Shown one piece after another: positions 26,701 to 34,605 of a stretch of DNA of 64,000 bases. The DNA lies in assembly GCA_947165425.1 (NCBI GenBank), contig CAMVAJ010000005.1, positions 19,362 to 83,361 of the forward strand, written 5' to 3'. The translations under genes were made by a program, and so were the position numbers. This DNA is from an uncultured Clostridia bacterium. Its GTDB lineage: Bacteria; Bacillota; Clostridia; Christensenellales; Aristaeellaceae. Under the pieces are notes generated by a model. That model did no database searches. It had not been told where the DNA came from and saw only the letters and a program-made list of their open reading frames with translations. Position 1 is the first letter of the stretch. The number at the start of each line of letters is the position of its first letter.

Positions 26701-28802
26701 TGTCCGATCTCCCCGTGAACAACGGCGGACAGCCCATCGTTTACACCTGGGAGGAGGACGCCGTCGAGGGCTACACCGCAGGCAGTGTCACGGAAGGCAC
26801 CGTCACGACCCTCACCAACCGACATGTGCCCGCCATGCTGCGGCTCACCGTGTCCAAGGTCTGGGAGGACGACAGCAACCGGGACGGCCGCAGGCCCGAG
26901 AGCCTGACCGTCAAGCTTTTCGCAGACGAGATCGAGCGCCTGGAGCTGGAGCTCAGCGAGGCCAACGGCTGGCAGCGCGCCATCGAGGTGCCGGTCTACA
27001 GCGCCGGCCGGGCCATCCGCTACGAGTGGAAGGAATCCGGCGTCGCCGGCTATACCAGCCAGGTCGAGACCGACGAAGAAAGCCATATCACCACCTTCAC
27101 GAACACGCATATCCCCGCCGTCACCGAGCGCAGCATCCAGAAGGTCTGGGACGATGAGGAAAACCAGGACGGCGTGCGGCCTGAGAGCCTGACCGTCTAC
27201 CTGCTGGCCGACGGCGAAGTGGCCCAGGAGATCACCCTGAGCGAGGCCAACGGCTGGCGCTATGACGCGACAGATCTGCCGGTGTTCCAGAACGGCAAGG
27301 CCATCAGCTACAGCTGGGACGAGGAGCATCTCGCGGCCTATCCGACCCGGAACAAAGCCACCAACGGCACACTGACCACCTTCACCAACGCACACACCCC
27401 CGAGACCACCTCGCTGTCCGTCACCAAGGTCTGGAACGACAGCGAGAACCAGGACGGCATTCGTCCCCAGCGCCTCGAGGTTGCGCTTCTGGCGAACAGC
27501 ACCGAGGTGGATCGCGTGACCCTCAGCGCCGCCAACAGCTGGAGCGCCACGGTGGAGGATCTCCCCGTCTTCGCGGGCGGAAGCCGCATCGTCTACACCT
27601 GGGACGAGGGCGAACTGGAGGGCTACACCCTCAGTGCCGTCACCAATGGCACCGCCACCGTCCTCACCAACACCCATGAGACAGAGGAGACCGTGGCGAC
27701 CATCGTCAAGGTCTGGGACGACGACGACAACCGCGACGGCGTGCGGCCCGAGAGCCTGACCATGACCCTGTCCAACGGCAGCGAGGTCACGCTGAACGAG
27801 GCCAACGGCTGGACCGCGACGGTGGAGAACCTGCCCCGCTATCGCGGCGGCCAGGAGCTCGCCTACACCTGGACCGAGCCCGCCATCGAGGGCTACACCC
27901 TGACAGATACCACCTTGGAGGGCACCGTCACCACCCTCACCAACCATCACGACATCGCCACCGCCTCCCGCACCGTCGTCAAGGTCTGGAACGACGAGGA
28001 CAATCTGGACGGTCTGCGGCCCGCAAGCCTGACTGTCACCCTCAACGGCAACCAGCGCGTCACCCTGAACGCCGCGAACAACTGGACCGCCACCGTGGAG
28101 GACCAGCCCATCTACGTCAACGGCGGCCGCGTGATCATCTACCGCTGGACCGAGGAGAACGTCCCCGGCTACGCCCTGACCACGGAGACGGAGGGCACCA
28201 CCACCACCCTGACCAACACCCATGTTCCGGAGTCGCTGAGCCGTACCGTCCGCAAGGTCTGGGATGACGAGGAGAACGCCGCCGGCATCCGGCCCGAGCG
28301 CCTGACCGTCTACCTGATGAACGGCACGGATCTGGCCGGCAGCGTGGAGTTGTCCGAGGCCAACGGCTGGACCGGCACGGTCTCTGGTCTCCCCCGCTAC
28401 GACGGTGTCGAGGAGATCCAGTACAATTGGGTCGAGCCCACGGTCAACGGCTATGTGCAAACCTCCGCCGTGGTCGAGGGCGACACCACGACCCTGACCA
28501 ACACTATCACCTCGATCGAGGACGCCACCGAACATACCCTGACCATCCGCTACCGCTTCCTGGGCGGCGGCGAGGCCGCTCCGACCTACCAGGAGCACTA
28601 CATGACCGGCGAGCACTACAACATTCTCTCTCCAGAGATCCCGGGCTACAAGGCATCCATCATCCGCGTGTTCGGTAGAATGCCGGGCCAGGATCTCGAG
28701 TACACCGTCATCTATGTCCCCGACGACGTGATCATCGAGGAGCCTGAGACGCCTTTGGGCCTCGGCCAGGTGTTCATCAACATCGGCGACTGCCTCGAGT
28801 AA
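23799..28802 (+). CDS. Class B sortase fused to fourteen Cna-B repeats
   Basis: The first 270 residues of this 1,667-residue protein form a class B sortase. A membrane helix (about 30-55) is followed by a domain with the catalytic set intact: histidine in VIYGHHMDSGAMF (H156/H157), cysteine in LSTC (C250) and arginine in SGRLVVIG (R258). From residue 273 it continues into fourteen Cna-B domains of about 90 residues, each opening with a KVWDD-type strand and RP(E/D)SL, passing through YTWTEE, and closing with TLTNTH. A MucBP-like domain (about 1585-1650) ends the protein, and there is no C-terminal anchor. The enzyme would be held by its N-terminal helix with the repeats projecting outward. 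It very likely polymerises the adjacent pilin. The ribosome site is AAAGGAGG. Confidence 0.88.
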   Translation: MADQDKMKERHDAPEKSLVDKVIDLALGAGGGAVTLLSGLLAAVLILYSGYVLYDTFATERAASSNAWDLLQFKPEIFDDYETPLSGSELSDINRDYRCWLTVYGTAIDYPVVQGPNDTYYAAVDIYGRPSLTGAIYLAAGNSADLSDSYNVIYGHHMDSGAMFGGLDRMTGNETGVIIAPDAIYDVQFFARIDTDAYESRIYSVGNRKDDVLAFLRSGGAGGVGLGTEVRYFDEEAAADATKLVALSTCANANTSGRLVVIGKMTKRIVMKDVTVSKVWDDAENQDGLRPSSVIVVASDGTEATLTAEDNWTATVSVRKFDDLGEIQYTWTEKKRVEGYEMVSSVTKGDNTVITNRHIPAVTDLTIRKAWDDGGNRDALRTDAVTVRLSDGHTATLSAANNWSATFENLPVFADGQRIAYTWTEENVPAGYTPSYAANGDTTTLTNTHTPETVSLTVAKLWEDNADQDGLRPERLEVSLYGNGTLVGSVMLEESNNWSGTIPGLYVFEKGQRIAYEWREASVPGYTLTTATNGSETILTNTHVPLTRDLTVSKVWDDNNNQDGIRPHRLRVTLSNGRSVMLSDAEGWTATIPDMPVYAAGEPIAYSWTEDDVNGYELDGTVVNGDTTTLTNRHETDTTVATVTKVWEDDANRDGLRPASVIATLSNGQTVTLSEENGWTAIITGLPAYQNGERIVYTWAEQDVPAGYTATQQVSGSATELINTHAIETISLTVQKVWEDANNQDGIRPDEVAVTLLKDGEPLRSLTLDKASGWTATVPDLPVNEDGKAIDYTWTEENVPAGYTLHVNKENASSTILTNTHAPATTALTIRKVWEDDNNRDGLRPDSVTAKLSDGQTVTLSEANHWTATLENLPVYAGGKPIVYTWTEENVPEGYSFSTSPAPDNDLVTILTNAHEPATTSQTVQKIWDDGDNRDRLRPTTLRVRLLADGAVQQELTLNSVNGWSATVSDLPVNNGGQPIVYTWEEDAVEGYTAGSVTEGTVTTLTNRHVPAMLRLTVSKVWEDDSNRDGRRPESLTVKLFADEIERLELELSEANGWQRAIEVPVYSAGRAIRYEWKESGVAGYTSQVETDEESHITTFTNTHIPAVTERSIQKVWDDEENQDGVRPESLTVYLLADGEVAQEITLSEANGWRYDATDLPVFQNGKAISYSWDEEHLAAYPTRNKATNGTLTTFTNAHTPETTSLSVTKVWNDSENQDGIRPQRLEVALLANSTEVDRVTLSAANSWSATVEDLPVFAGGSRIVYTWDEGELEGYTLSAVTNGTATVLTNTHETEETVATIVKVWDDDDNRDGVRPESLTMTLSNGSEVTLNEANGWTATVENLPRYRGGQELAYTWTEPAIEGYTLTDTTLEGTVTTLTNHHDIATASRTVVKVWNDEDNLDGLRPASLTVTLNGNQRVTLNAANNWTATVEDQPIYVNGGRVIIYRWTEENVPGYALTTETEGTTTTLTNTHVPESLSRTVRKVWDDEENAAGIRPERLTVYLMNGTDLAGSVELSEANGWTGTVSGLPRYDGVEEIQYNWVEPTVNGYVQTSAVVEGDTTTLTNTITSIEDATEHTLTIRYRFLGGGEAAPTYQEHYMTGEHYNILSPEIPGYKASIIRVFGRMPGQDLEYTVIYVPDDVIIEEPETPLGLGQVFINIGDCLE
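24615..28516 (+). repeat. Fourteen tandem Cna-B domain repeats inside the sortase gene
   Basis: Fourteen in-frame units of about 270-290 bp encode Cna-B domains. Each begins with (V/I)xK(V/I/L)W(D/E/N)D followed by (N/D)(Q/R/L)DGxRP, then an N(N/G)W strand, an LPVY-like segment, YTWxEE and LTNxH. The repeats differ at many positions, so they are not recent duplications. Confidence 0.85.
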
Positions 28803-28821
28803 ATCACAGCTTCCCCCACTG

Positions 28822-28883
28822 CCCCATTCGGCCCTGCGCCGCAGACAGCGACAGCTGTCTTCGCAGCGCGGGCCGGTGGGGCA
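28822..28883. other. Large imperfect inverted repeat between sortase and binding-protein genes
   Basis: GCCCCA (28822-28827) pairs with TGGGGC (28878-28883), and inner segments GGCCC/GGGCC and GACAGC/GCTGTC can extend the stem. There is no T-run, so it may be a weak terminator or an mRNA-processing stem. Confidence 0.45.
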
Positions 28884-28912
28884 AAGCGGTATGAGAAGGA
28901 AGGAACCCCCCT

Positions 28913-30829
28913 ATGAAAAGTATGCTTGCTCTGCTGATGACCGCGGTGCTTCTCTTCTCCGTCTGTCCTGTTTTGGGCGAGGAGGATACCGCCGCGTCCG
29001 CACTGGTCGTCGCCAATCCCACGCCGCTGCGCGGGCAGTTCTTTACCGACCTGTGGGGCAACACTACGTCGGACATCGACGTCCGGGATCTTCTCCACGC
29101 CTATAATCTGATCTGCTGGGACGCGGAGAACGGCATGTTCACCGTGGATCCCTCCGTGGTCACGGGCCTGGCCGTCACGGCGGACGTAGAGGGCAATCAC
29201 ACCTATAACATGGTGCTGGCCAACGACCTTTTCTACTCCGACGGCTCCAGGATCACGGCCTGGGACTACGCCTTTTCCTTTCTCTTTACCATCAGTCCCG
29301 AGGTGAGTCAGATCGGCGGTACCCCCCTGCGCAGGGAACAGATCGTGGGATCTCAGCAATATGTCACCGGCGGGCCCCTCTCCGGGGTGCGCGTGCTGGC
29401 CGACGATACCCTCAGCGTCACGCTGAACCACGAGTATCTCCCCTTCTTCTATGAGATGGGTCTGCTCTCCTGCGTGCCCTACCCGATCTCGGTCATCGCG
29501 CCGGGCGTCGCGGTGCGCGACGACGGCCAGGGCGTTTATCTCGCCAACACGGACGAATCCGTCACACCCAACTTCACCGCGACGCTCCTCAACGCCACGG
29601 TGCTGGATCCCGAGACCGGCTATCTCTCCCACCCCTCCGTCGTCAGCGGTCCCTACACGCTCTCCTCCTGGGACGGCGTCACCGCTGTGTTCGATCTGAA
29701 TCCCTACTATAAGGGCAACCGGCAGGGTGAGAAGCCCGCTATCGCGCATCTCACCTACACACTGACCACGGGCGATACGATGATCGGAGAACTGTCCTCC
29801 GGCAAGATCGATATGGTCAATAAGGCGACGCGGGCCGACGCGATCACAGCCGGTATGGCGCTCGCGGGCGAGGACGGTTACGCCATGAGCACCTATCCCC
29901 GCGTCGGCCTCAGCTATATCAGCTTCTGCTGCGAGCGGGAGACCGTCTCATCCGCCGCTGTACGCCAGGCGATCGCTTATTGCTTTGACCGTGACGCGGT
30001 CACCACGGGCTATACCGGCCCCTTCGGGCAGCGGGTGGACAGCTATTACGGCATCGGCCAGTGGATGTACAGCGTTGTCATGGGCACCACCCCCGCGCCG
30101 ATTGATCCGCCGGAGGATGAGCAGGACACCGCGGGCTTCCGCGCCTATGAAAAAGCCCTCGCCGCGTATGAGGCGCTCACGCTGGAGGGCTTGAACCCCT
30201 ACGCGCTCGACACCGAGGCCGCCGCCCGTCTGCTGGAGGCCGACGGCTGGCAGCTCAACGCCGAGGGCGTGCGGGAGAAGAACGGCGTTCAACTGAACCT
30301 GACGCTCCTGTATCCCGAGGGAAATAACATTCAAGACCTGCTTGAGGAAAACCTGGCCGCCCACCTGCGCGAGGTTGGCATCAGGCTGAGCATGCGCCCC
30401 CTCCCCATGACGGATTTGCTGCAGGCCTGGTACCAGCAGGGCGCCCGCGACGCGGACATGATTTATCTGGGCTCCAATTTTGATCTGATCTTTGATCCCT
30501 CCACCCACTTCCAGGTTTCCAATGCGGGTCATCACACCTGGTCCTATACCAATCTGAACGACCCCGAGCTGTACGCTGACGCTGTCGCCATGCGCCAGAC
30601 GCAGCCCGGAGATGTGCTGACCTATATGCAGCGCTGGGTCGCCTTCGAGGAGCGCTTCAACCGGGTGCTCCCCATGATTCCGGTCTACAGCAACGTCTAC
30701 TTTGACTTCTACATCGACCGGCTGCAGCACTACGCCATCACCGAGAGCGTGACGTGGGGCCAGGCGATCGTGGGCGCCTATCTCGGCGACAAGGCGGAGG
30801 AAGAGGCTATCGAATGGAGCCAGTGGTAA
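28913..30829 (+). CDS. Orphan family 5 (peptide-type) ABC substrate-binding protein
   Basis: The 638-residue protein has a signal peptide (about 1-22, ending PVLGEE) and the two-lobed fold of OppA/DppA-type binding proteins. Recognisable segments are YNMVLANDLFYSDGSRITAWD near the start, GPYTLSSWDG in the middle and VRQAIAYCFDRDAV (about 345), the family's helix motif. The only N-terminal cysteine (in LLFSVCP) is a poor lipobox match, so it may be secreted rather than lipid-anchored. No permease or ATPase gene lies nearby, which is unusual. Some such proteins act as surface sensors or peptide chaperones. It starts after GAAGGAAGG and overlaps the next gene by 16 bp. Confidence 0.8.
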   Translation: MKSMLALLMTAVLLFSVCPVLGEEDTAASALVVANPTPLRGQFFTDLWGNTTSDIDVRDLLHAYNLICWDAENGMFTVDPSVVTGLAVTADVEGNHTYNMVLANDLFYSDGSRITAWDYAFSFLFTISPEVSQIGGTPLRREQIVGSQQYVTGGPLSGVRVLADDTLSVTLNHEYLPFFYEMGLLSCVPYPISVIAPGVAVRDDGQGVYLANTDESVTPNFTATLLNATVLDPETGYLSHPSVVSGPYTLSSWDGVTAVFDLNPYYKGNRQGEKPAIAHLTYTLTTGDTMIGELSSGKIDMVNKATRADAITAGMALAGEDGYAMSTYPRVGLSYISFCCERETVSSAAVRQAIAYCFDRDAVTTGYTGPFGQRVDSYYGIGQWMYSVVMGTTPAPIDPPEDEQDTAGFRAYEKALAAYEALTLEGLNPYALDTEAAARLLEADGWQLNAEGVREKNGVQLNLTLLYPEGNNIQDLLEENLAAHLREVGIRLSMRPLPMTDLLQAWYQQGARDADMIYLGSNFDLIFDPSTHFQVSNAGHHTWSYTNLNDPELYADAVAMRQTQPGDVLTYMQRWVAFEERFNRVLPMIPVYSNVYFDFYIDRLQHYAITESVTWGQAIVGAYLGDKAEEEAIEWSQW

Positions 30830-31365
30830 TCCGGAGCCGCCGCAGGACCCTCAGCATGGAGATCAAACAGGGCAGGCTGATCATCCGGGCGCCCTATCTC
30901 GCGACAGACCGTGAGATCGCGCGGTTCATTCAATCGCACCAGTCCTGGATCGACAGCCATCTCTCAACGGCGCAGAGGCGAGAGCAGGAGTTAAAATCTG
31001 TTCGCCGCCTTACGGAGCAGGAGCTCCACGATCTGTCGGCTCGCGCGCTGAAGGTGATCCCGGAGCGTGTCGCCCACTATGCCCCGCTGATCGGCGTCAC
31101 CTACGGTCGGATCACCATCCGAAACCAGCGGACGCGCTGGGGCAGCTGCAGCGCCAAGGGCAATCTCAACTTCAACTGTCTGCTGATGCTGGCGCCTCCC
31201 GGCGTGCTCGACAGTGTCGTCGTGCACGAGCTCTGCCACCGCAAACACATGAATCACTCCGCGGCGTTTTACGCGGAGGTTCTCCGCGTCTTTCCGGACT
31301 ACTGGGCCCAGCATGGCTGGCTGAAAGCGCACGGCGATCAGCTGCTCGCCATGCAGGAGTCCTGA
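30814..31365 (+). CDS. YgjP-type (DUF45) zinc metallopeptidase-like protein
   Basis: The 183-residue protein matches the YgjP/UTP pyrophosphatase-associated (M48-like) family. It has RTRWGSCS (residues 106-113), which is diagnostic of the family, and a zinc motif HELCH (H138, E139, H142) with a third histidine at H148 in MNHSAAF. There is no signal peptide, so it is cytosolic. Cellular targets are not established. The start at 30814 lies inside the binding-protein gene, so translation is coupled; an upstream in-frame ATG at 30754 would add 20 poorly conserved residues coded within that gene. Confidence 0.82.
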   Translation: MEPVVIRSRRRTLSMEIKQGRLIIRAPYLATDREIARFIQSHQSWIDSHLSTAQRREQELKSVRRLTEQELHDLSARALKVIPERVAHYAPLIGVTYGRITIRNQRTRWGSCSAKGNLNFNCLLMLAPPGVLDSVVVHELCHRKHMNHSAAFYAEVLRVFPDYWAQHGWLKAHGDQLLAMQES

Positions 31366-31418
31366 CCAGCGCCCGCCTCACAGCGGGCTGCCTTTTGATG
31401 TTGATAAGGAGACGAAGC

Positions 31419-31682
31419 ATGAAGCTGAAAAAGGCCTTTATTACCCACCAGACAGACCGTGAGTCCCTGCTGGTTCCCACCGGCGACGCAGGCTTTGCCG
31501 GGTTGGTGAAAGGCAATCATACCCTGGGCGTAATCCTCGAGCTGCTGAAGCAGGAGACCGACGAGGCGCAGATCGTCGCGGCCATGCAGGCCCGCTTCGA
31601 CGCGTCTGAGGAGGTCATCACCCGCGATGTCCGCAGAGCCATCACTGCGCTGCGTGAGATCGGCGCCATTGAAGAGGGCTGA
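31419..31682 (+). CDS. PqqD-family peptide-binding protein
   Basis: The 87-residue protein resembles PqqD winged-helix proteins, the recognition modules that present peptides or protein partners in RiPP and related pathways. The usual pattern is present: an N-terminal strand (FITHQTDRESLLVPTG), a N-H-T-L-G-x-I-L-E-L helix, and a C-terminal helix with V-x-R-A-I-x-A-L-R. The ATG at 31419 follows AAGGAGA, which decides the start over the one at 31395. No radical-SAM enzyme or precursor peptide is visible nearby, so a RiPP role is not supported; pairing with a nucleotidyltransferase-family gene (next) is seen in other Clostridia. Confidence 0.7.
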   Translation: MKLKKAFITHQTDRESLLVPTGDAGFAGLVKGNHTLGVILELLKQETDEAQIVAAMQARFDASEEVITRDVRRAITALREIGAIEEG

Positions 31683-31738
31683 CGCTCGCTGCCGTCAGTT
31701 CCGGCATGTATCCTTTCGTTGATCGGGGTGAGTCCAGC

Positions 31739-32911
31739 ATGACAGAGGAAGAGACCCGGCGCGCCGTCGGCGATATGGTTTATCTTGTTTCCTGCGCCGT
31801 CAATGACGAAAAGCCCGAATCCGGCAAAACCGCCGGCATGGATCTGTCGCCGATCTGCGCCGCAGCCCAGCGCCATCAGCTCACCTCCGCGGTGGGCATG
31901 GCGCTGGAGGCGGCAGGCATTCAGGACAGCCGGATTGCCCAGGAAACCGCCAAAGCGCAAAGAAAAAACGCCCTGCTGGACGCGGACCGCGCCGCGCTGA
32001 TCGAGCGTCTTGAGTCGGCAGGAATCTGGTATATGCCCCTGAAGGGCGCTGTCATGCAGGCCCTCTATCCCCGCTATGGCATGCGGCAGATGGCGGACAA
32101 CGATATCCTGATCGACGCAGCGCGCGCGCAGGATGTCAAAAGCATCATGGAGAAGCTGGGTTTCACCACAGAACGCGCCGGAAAAGGCGTTCACGATGTG
32201 TATCATAAGCCGCCCGTGAGCAATTTTGAGATCCACAACGCGCTCTTCAGTCCGGTGCAGGAGAAAGAACTCCACGCATACTATCGGGATGTCAAAAGCC
32301 GCCTGGTCAAGGATCCGGATAACCGCTTCGGCTGGCATTTCACGCCCGAGGACTTCTATTTGTATCTGCTCGCCCACGCGCGCAAGCATTTTGCCGGCGG
32401 CGGGACGGGTCTGCGCACATTTCTGGATATCTATGTCTATTTGAAAAAAAACGGTGCTTCGCTGAACACGGCCTACATTTCAGCTGAGGCGGAGAAGCTG
32501 AAGCTCTCCGATTTCGAGCGCAGGAGCCGCAGCCTCGCGACGCACCTTTTTGGTCAGCAAGCCCTGACCCCGGAGGATCAGGAGATGCTGGCCTATGTCG
32601 TTCAGTCCGGTACCTACGGCACCATCTCGCACCGGGTCAACAATCAAGTGGCGAAGCTCGGCGGAGGCGTAAAAGGAAAAATCCGCTTCTTCCTCCGCCG
32701 CGCTTTTCCGCCAATGGAGACCATCAGGATCTGGTATCCGTTGATCTACAAGCACAGGCTCCTCCTCCCCCTGCTGCCCTTCGTCCGGCTTGGCAAGGCG
32801 CTGACTGTCAGCAGGCGGAAGGTCGTGAGCGAGCTGCGGGCGCTGCTCCGCAAGCCCACCCAAACGGATCCAATCTTGTTTTCTGATGGCAACAGTCATC
32901 GGGACGCCTGA
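31739..32911 (+). CDS. Nucleotidyltransferase-family protein (NTP_transf_5)
   Basis: The 390-residue protein carries the NTP_transf_5 signature: WYMPLKGAVMQALYP, then MRQMADNDILID (about 118-129), which supplies the acidic metal-binding residues, and an EKLGFT helix after it. The rest is helical with a basic C-terminal third. These proteins often accompany PqqD proteins and polysaccharide or capsule genes, but their substrates are unknown. The start at 31739 is preferred over 31706 because GGGGTGAG lies just upstream. The gene ends 27 bp before a bidirectional terminator. Confidence 0.75.
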   Translation: MTEEETRRAVGDMVYLVSCAVNDEKPESGKTAGMDLSPICAAAQRHQLTSAVGMALEAAGIQDSRIAQETAKAQRKNALLDADRAALIERLESAGIWYMPLKGAVMQALYPRYGMRQMADNDILIDAARAQDVKSIMEKLGFTTERAGKGVHDVYHKPPVSNFEIHNALFSPVQEKELHAYYRDVKSRLVKDPDNRFGWHFTPEDFYLYLLAHARKHFAGGGTGLRTFLDIYVYLKKNGASLNTAYISAEAEKLKLSDFERRSRSLATHLFGQQALTPEDQEMLAYVVQSGTYGTISHRVNNQVAKLGGGVKGKIRFFLRRAFPPMETIRIWYPLIYKHRLLLPLLPFVRLGKALTVSRRKVVSELRALLRKPTQTDPILFSDGNSHRDA

Positions 32912-32937
32912 TTAGGGACAATCCATATTCATACCAA

Positions 32938-32964
32938 GAGGCAGCGTCCGTCGCTGCCTCCTTT
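32938..32964. terminator. Bidirectional terminator between convergent genes
   Basis: A perfect nine-pair stem GAGGCAGCG (32938-32946) / CGCTGCCTC (32952-32960) with a five-base loop is followed by CTTT on the plus strand. It separates the nucleotidyltransferase gene from the convergent MBOAT gene. Confidence 0.75.
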
Positions 32965-34366
32965 AGAATTGGAAATAGATGAACGCGCTGGCAATCCCCG
33001 CGTCCAGACGGATGAGCGCCGCGGTCCCAATTGCCAGCAGCAGGCCAGCCCAGGCGGCCTCCGGCACCTCCGTGCCGTCCTCCTCCGTCAGAACAGGGAG
33101 GCGATACAGCGTCAGCACACCACCCAACAGGAGGATGATTAGCGCCGCAGGGGAAGCGCCAAGCAACGCGGCATCCATCAGCAGACGCCCTCCCGCGGCA
33201 TAATCCCACGGGGAGAAGAGCCTGCCCAGCAGCAATCCGGCGTGCGGAAGATCGCCCGCGCGGAAAAACAGCCACAGGAGGCAGACTGCTGCCTGCGTGA
33301 GCACGCAGCCCATCCATCTCTTTGGCCATTCCAACCCAAAGCGCCGCCGGATCGTGTACAGATTGAGGAGGCAGGCGTGCAGCAAACCCCAGACCACATA
33401 ATTCCAGGAGGCGCCATGCCAGAGCCCGCAGAGAGCGAACACCACAGTGGTCGCCAATATCTGTCTGAGGATCCCCTTGCGGCTTCCTCCCAGCGGGATA
33501 TAGACATAGTCCGTAAACCAGCGCGTGAGACTGATATGCCACCGCCGCCAGAAAGCGCGTATATCGCTCGCGGCATAGGGCCGATCGAAATTCCGCATCA
33601 ACCGGATCCCAAGCATGCGGGCGCTCCCCATCGCGATCTCGGAGTATCCCGAGAAATCACAGTAGATTTGCAGCGCAAATAGCATTGTAGCCGCCAATAC
33701 GGCGCTCCCGTCCGGCTGCGCCGCCTGGTACACAGCATCCACAAAGGGCGCCGCAAGATCGGCGATCACAAGCTTTCTGAAATAGCCGCTCACCAGCAGC
33801 TTGGCCCCCGCGGTGAGATCCGTCTTTGAAAAGACGCGTTCGCTGCGCAGCTGCCCCAGCAAGTCCTTCGCCCGCTCGATGGGGCCCGCCACCAGCTGCG
33901 GAAAAAACGAGATATACAGCGCGTAGTATCCAAAGTGCTTCTCCGCGCGGGTATTCTTACGATACACGTCTATCACGTAGGAAAGCGCCTGAAACGTATA
34001 GAATGATATCCCGACGGGCAGGATGATCTCTCTGACGCGCCAGACGCCGCCGAGCATGGCCGCAGCCGTCTGCCCGAGGAGGTTCAGGTATTTAAAATAG
34101 CCCAAAAGCCCCAGGCAGACAGCTGCCGTGCCAATGCACAACAGCCGCCGCCCAAGGCGATGGTTGATTCGTTCCAATAACAGGCCGGCCAGGTAGGAAC
34201 AGACCGTCACCGCGAGGATCAGAAGGGAGAGCTTCGCGTCCCATCCGGCGTAGAAGACATAGCTGGCCGCGAGAAGCGCCGCCCAGCGCCAGCGCGAGGG
34301 CAGAAGCCAGTGCGCTATCGCCGTGAGCGGCAAAAACAGCAGATAGGCGGGCGAGTCAAAGCTCAT
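32963..34366 (-). CDS. MBOAT O-acyltransferase (AlgI/DltB-like)
   Basis: The 467-residue polytopic protein begins MSFDSPAYLLFLPLTAIAHW, the standard opening of AlgI/DltB-type acyltransferases. It contains the family core ending in ALCGLWHGASWNYVVWG, where the histidine of WHG is catalytic, and the loop FWRRWHISLTRWFTDYVYIP. Such enzymes move acyl groups across the membrane onto secreted polysaccharides or teichoic acids. No AlgJ/DltE-like transferase partner is adjacent, so the acceptor is unknown; Pel or a capsule polymer is possible. It overlaps the small upstream gene by 11 bp. Confidence 0.9.
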   Translation of the reverse strand: MSFDSPAYLLFLPLTAIAHWLLPSRWRWAALLAASYVFYAGWDAKLSLLILAVTVCSYLAGLLLERINHRLGRRLLCIGTAAVCLGLLGYFKYLNLLGQTAAAMLGGVWRVREIILPVGISFYTFQALSYVIDVYRKNTRAEKHFGYYALYISFFPQLVAGPIERAKDLLGQLRSERVFSKTDLTAGAKLLVSGYFRKLVIADLAAPFVDAVYQAAQPDGSAVLAATMLFALQIYCDFSGYSEIAMGSARMLGIRLMRNFDRPYAASDIRAFWRRWHISLTRWFTDYVYIPLGGSRKGILRQILATTVVFALCGLWHGASWNYVVWGLLHACLLNLYTIRRRFGLEWPKRWMGCVLTQAAVCLLWLFFRAGDLPHAGLLLGRLFSPWDYAAGGRLLMDAALLGASPAALIILLLGGVLTLYRLPVLTEEDGTEVPEAAWAGLLLAIGTAALIRLDAGIASAFIYFQF

Positions 34367-34589
34367 GGTATATCTCCCTCGGCAGCATCATATATACAAT
34401 CGGAAGCATGCAGGCCAGCACCTCCAGGAGCGTCCCATGTTCCATCAGAATCCACAGGGCAAGCCCGTTCATCAGGATCATACTCCCGCAGGCCAGCACC
34501 CGGCGAAAGCGCGTCCAGCGGCTGACGCCCGCCAGCAGAAGACTCACAGCCCATACAGCTGCCATCAGCGGTTCGCGAAACGTAACCAT
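34356..34589 (-). CDS. Small three-helix membrane protein upstream of MBOAT
   Basis: This 77-residue product has three hydrophobic segments separated by short basic loops (around residues 8-24, 33-50 and 53-70). It starts 16 bp upstream of the end of... the spacer before the ADP-ribosylglycohydrolase gene on the same strand and overlaps the MBOAT start, which suggests coupled translation. The sequence matches no family I recognise. Small hydrophobic partners (DltX-like in position) do accompany some MBOAT enzymes, but no DltX signature is seen here. It could also be a non-functional open frame. Confidence 0.5.
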   Translation of the reverse strand: MVTFREPLMAAVWAVSLLLAGVSRWTRFRRVLACGSMILMNGLALWILMEHGTLLEVLACMLPIVYMMLPREIYHEL

Positions 34590-34605
34590 TCAGCCCTCCG
34601 CAAGT

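Noticed and set aside
23871..28616. Long minus-strand open frames opposite the sortase gene
   Set aside because: Antisense shadows of the Cna-B repeats; Gly/Val/Asp-rich composition without start signals.
30814..32911. RiPP biosynthetic cluster around the PqqD-like gene
   Set aside because: No precursor peptide, radical-SAM enzyme, cyclodehydratase or exporter is adjacent.
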